A stretch of DNA of 64,000 nucleotides from Prochlorococcus marinus str. MIT 9107. Lineage in GTDB: Bacteria; Cyanobacteriota; Cyanobacteriia; PCC-6307; Cyanobiaceae. Positions within the stretch are counted from its first letter, which is position 1. Each line of letters opens with the position of its first letter. This document shows positions 63,108 through 64,000 of the stretch, piece by piece. The stretch covers positions 62,001-126,000 of the forward strand of contig NZ_JNAI01000006.1 of the NCBI RefSeq assembly GCF_000759855.1, read 5' to 3'. The notes beneath the pieces are model-generated. The model searched no databases. It saw only the letters and a list, made by a program, of their open reading frames with translations, and had not been told where the DNA came from. The position numbers were made by a program, and so were the translations under genes.

Positions 63108-64000
63108 CTAGTGAGCCTCCTCTGCTTTTTTATCTAAAGACATTCCAATTATTTTGGCGGAATGAATGTTGTCCCTATCTCTAATAGTAGAACAAGTATG
63201 TAACAAACCTTGATTAACTAAATTTTTATATCTAATTGATATCGCATTATTAACTCTTTCACAATCTTTTATTGCTCTCTCTTTTGCGCCAGGAACTTTG
63301 CCAGAGTAATCGAATCTTATGACTACTGGAATAGGTAGATCTTGAGAAACATTTAATCCAGTAAAAATTTTAACTCCAACATCTAAATCTGGGGCACCTT
63401 CTTCGACAGTATCTAAATGTGCAAAATAAGTTAAATTTCTAAGATGTACTTCTTTGAAACCTATACCAACGCCAATAAACCTCTCAGCATGACCAATATC
63501 CTTATAAGAACAATTATGAAAATTTTTCACATAATCAATTTGAGAAATATTATTGATAACTAATTTGTAGATGAATTTTTCTATTCCTTGTAGTTTATCT
63601 TTTGAAGAATGCTTAGAAATTATTTGACAAATTTCTTTCTCTGAATCCTCTTTCGAAAAATTTATTGTTGAATTATAAATATCTAATGTAGAAATAGTTT
63701 TTTCTAAATCTATATTGCCATCGCTAGTTGACAAATGAATTTTCAATGAATCAGTGTCTGTATCAAGTCCAATCAACATTAAATCCACAGATGCACCGCA
63801 GCAAAAGCTATTCTCTACAGCCTCTTTGAAAGCATATAGTTTATTTCTCCCTTCTCTTGCAGCTAACTCGTCATTACTCCCATGAGCTGCGCATCCCTGA
63901 TGCAAAGGATCTGCTGAACTAAAATGATAAGTTACAACTTTTAAGTACCTGGTATCTTTATGAGCTTCATTAGGAATATTCTCTCTATATCTTTTATGTT
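63108..64000 (-). CDS. csoSCA: Carboxysomal carbonic anhydrase CsoSCA, C-terminal part (cut by window edge)
   Basis: The epsilon-class (beta-related) carbonic anhydrase bound inside the alpha-carboxysome shell, formerly CsoS3. The final 297 codons are present, and the frame stays open to the right edge. YHFSSADPLHQGC holds the zinc His and Cys, 11 residues apart as in the Halothiobacillus enzyme; the third zinc ligand and the Asp/Arg pair lie off the window. AAHGSNDELAAREGRNKL and the C-terminal domain (from about residue 110 of the visible part), with FIGVGIGFKEVHLRNLTYF, follow. It is upstream of csoS4A and csoS4B in one operon. Confidence 0.95.
   Translation of the reverse strand, partial: HKRYRENIPNEAHKDTRYLKVVTYHFSSADPLHQGCAAHGSNDELAAREGRNKLYAFKEAVENSFCCGASVDLMLIGLDTDTDSLKIHLSTSDGNIDLEKTISTLDIYNSTINFSKEDSEKEICQIISKHSSKDKLQGIEKFIYKLVINNISQIDYVKNFHNCSYKDIGHAERFIGVGIGFKEVHLRNLTYFAHLDTVEEGAPDLDVGVKIFTGLNVSQDLPIPVVIRFDYSGKVPGAKERAIKDCERVNNAISIRYKNLVNQGLLHTCSTIRDRDNIHSAKIIGMSLDKKAEEAH
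63116..63121 (-). promoter_or_regulatory. Ribosome binding site of csoS4A
   Basis: AGGAGG on the minus strand, 10 bases before the csoS4A ATG and inside the last codons of csoSCA. Confidence 0.65.

Noticed and set aside
1-64000. Prophage, insertion sequence, CRISPR array, toxin-antitoxin pair or defence island
   Set aside because: No integrase, transposase, terminal repeats, spacer arrays or restriction-type genes were seen; every gene fits a core picocyanobacterial chromosome.

Overview
The window is a piece of a small, streamlined, very AT-rich marine picocyanobacterial chromosome. It is almost certainly a high-light-adapted Prochlorococcus. The evidence is: an alpha-carboxysome gene end (csoSCA, csoS4A, csoS4B and the pterin-dehydratase-like Rubisco assembly factor); plastocyanin and NDH-1 genes (ndhD, ndhL); many cyanobacteria-restricted small families (DUF760, DUF3007, DUF4332, DUF4336, DUF697, Ycf51-like, cyAbrB); intergenic gaps that are mostly under 100 bases; and frequent TTG starts. 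Nothing here looks like a genomic island: I see no integrase, transposase, phage gene, CRISPR array or block of foreign composition. Species and strain assignment is inference from gene content and remembered gene order.

Layout. 1-8.1 kb: cell-wall and amino-acid genes. murI (cut by the left edge), an AMIN-type amidase, a nitrilase-family amidase and comB run on the minus strand; aroA, mnmD and glmU run on the plus strand; murF is on the minus strand. 8.1-12.2 kb: a minus-strand menD-menB-glgA-murF run joining phylloquinone and glycogen synthesis. 12.2-18.3 kb: lepB and a DUF760 gene, then a minus-strand cluster of a degenerate-GTPase DUF697 protein, the manganese ABC transporter mntC-mntA-mntB and a DUF4336 protein. 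18.5-27.6 kb: a long plus-strand run (RG-rich protein, trpS, thrS, glk, thrB, ndhD, prlC). 27.6-33.9 kb: minus-strand tamB-like giant gene, proA, folB, lipase. 33.9-44.2 kb: plus strand, including a Ycf51-like gene, DUF4332, a small exported protein, a CocE-like hydrolase, glgB, hemE, an epimerase, petE and clpB. 44.3-49.7 kb: a queD-like gene, hisIE, a group 2 sigma factor operon, a YCII protein, cyAbrB, trpA, DUF3007 and ndhL. 49.8-64 kb: tRNA-Leu(UAA), pyrC, a Ca2+/cation antiporter, gor, a GST, dnaA, two arsenosugar-type glycosyltransferases, a GNAT enzyme, an ABC exporter, hisG, gloB, ridA, a small unknown gene and the 3' end of the carboxysome operon, cut by the right edge inside csoSCA.

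How the genes fit together. Photosynthetic electron transfer is represented by petE, ndhD, ndhL, the menaquinone-type head-group enzymes menD/menB and hemE. Carbon storage is represented by glgA, glgB and glk, and carbon fixation by the carboxysome vertex and carbonic anhydrase genes. Thiol and oxidant handling is represented by gor, the GST, gloB and the Mn importer. There is no gene-free stretch longer than 300 bases. The largest non-coding gaps are about 214 bases (after the sigma operon), 170 (upstream of dnaA), 167 (between the DUF697 gene and the RG-rich gene) and 160 (upstream of the sigma factor). Each holds inverted or tandem repeats listed below.

I did not find a clearly new multi-gene system. 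The best leads are small: structured leaders in front of pyrC and dnaA and between the DUF697 and RG-rich genes; a sigma factor-DUF1232-HTH operon behind an 11-bp tandem repeat; a DUF4336 protein translationally coupled to Mn import; a P-loop-less GTPase relative; and a queD homologue with an altered zinc site.
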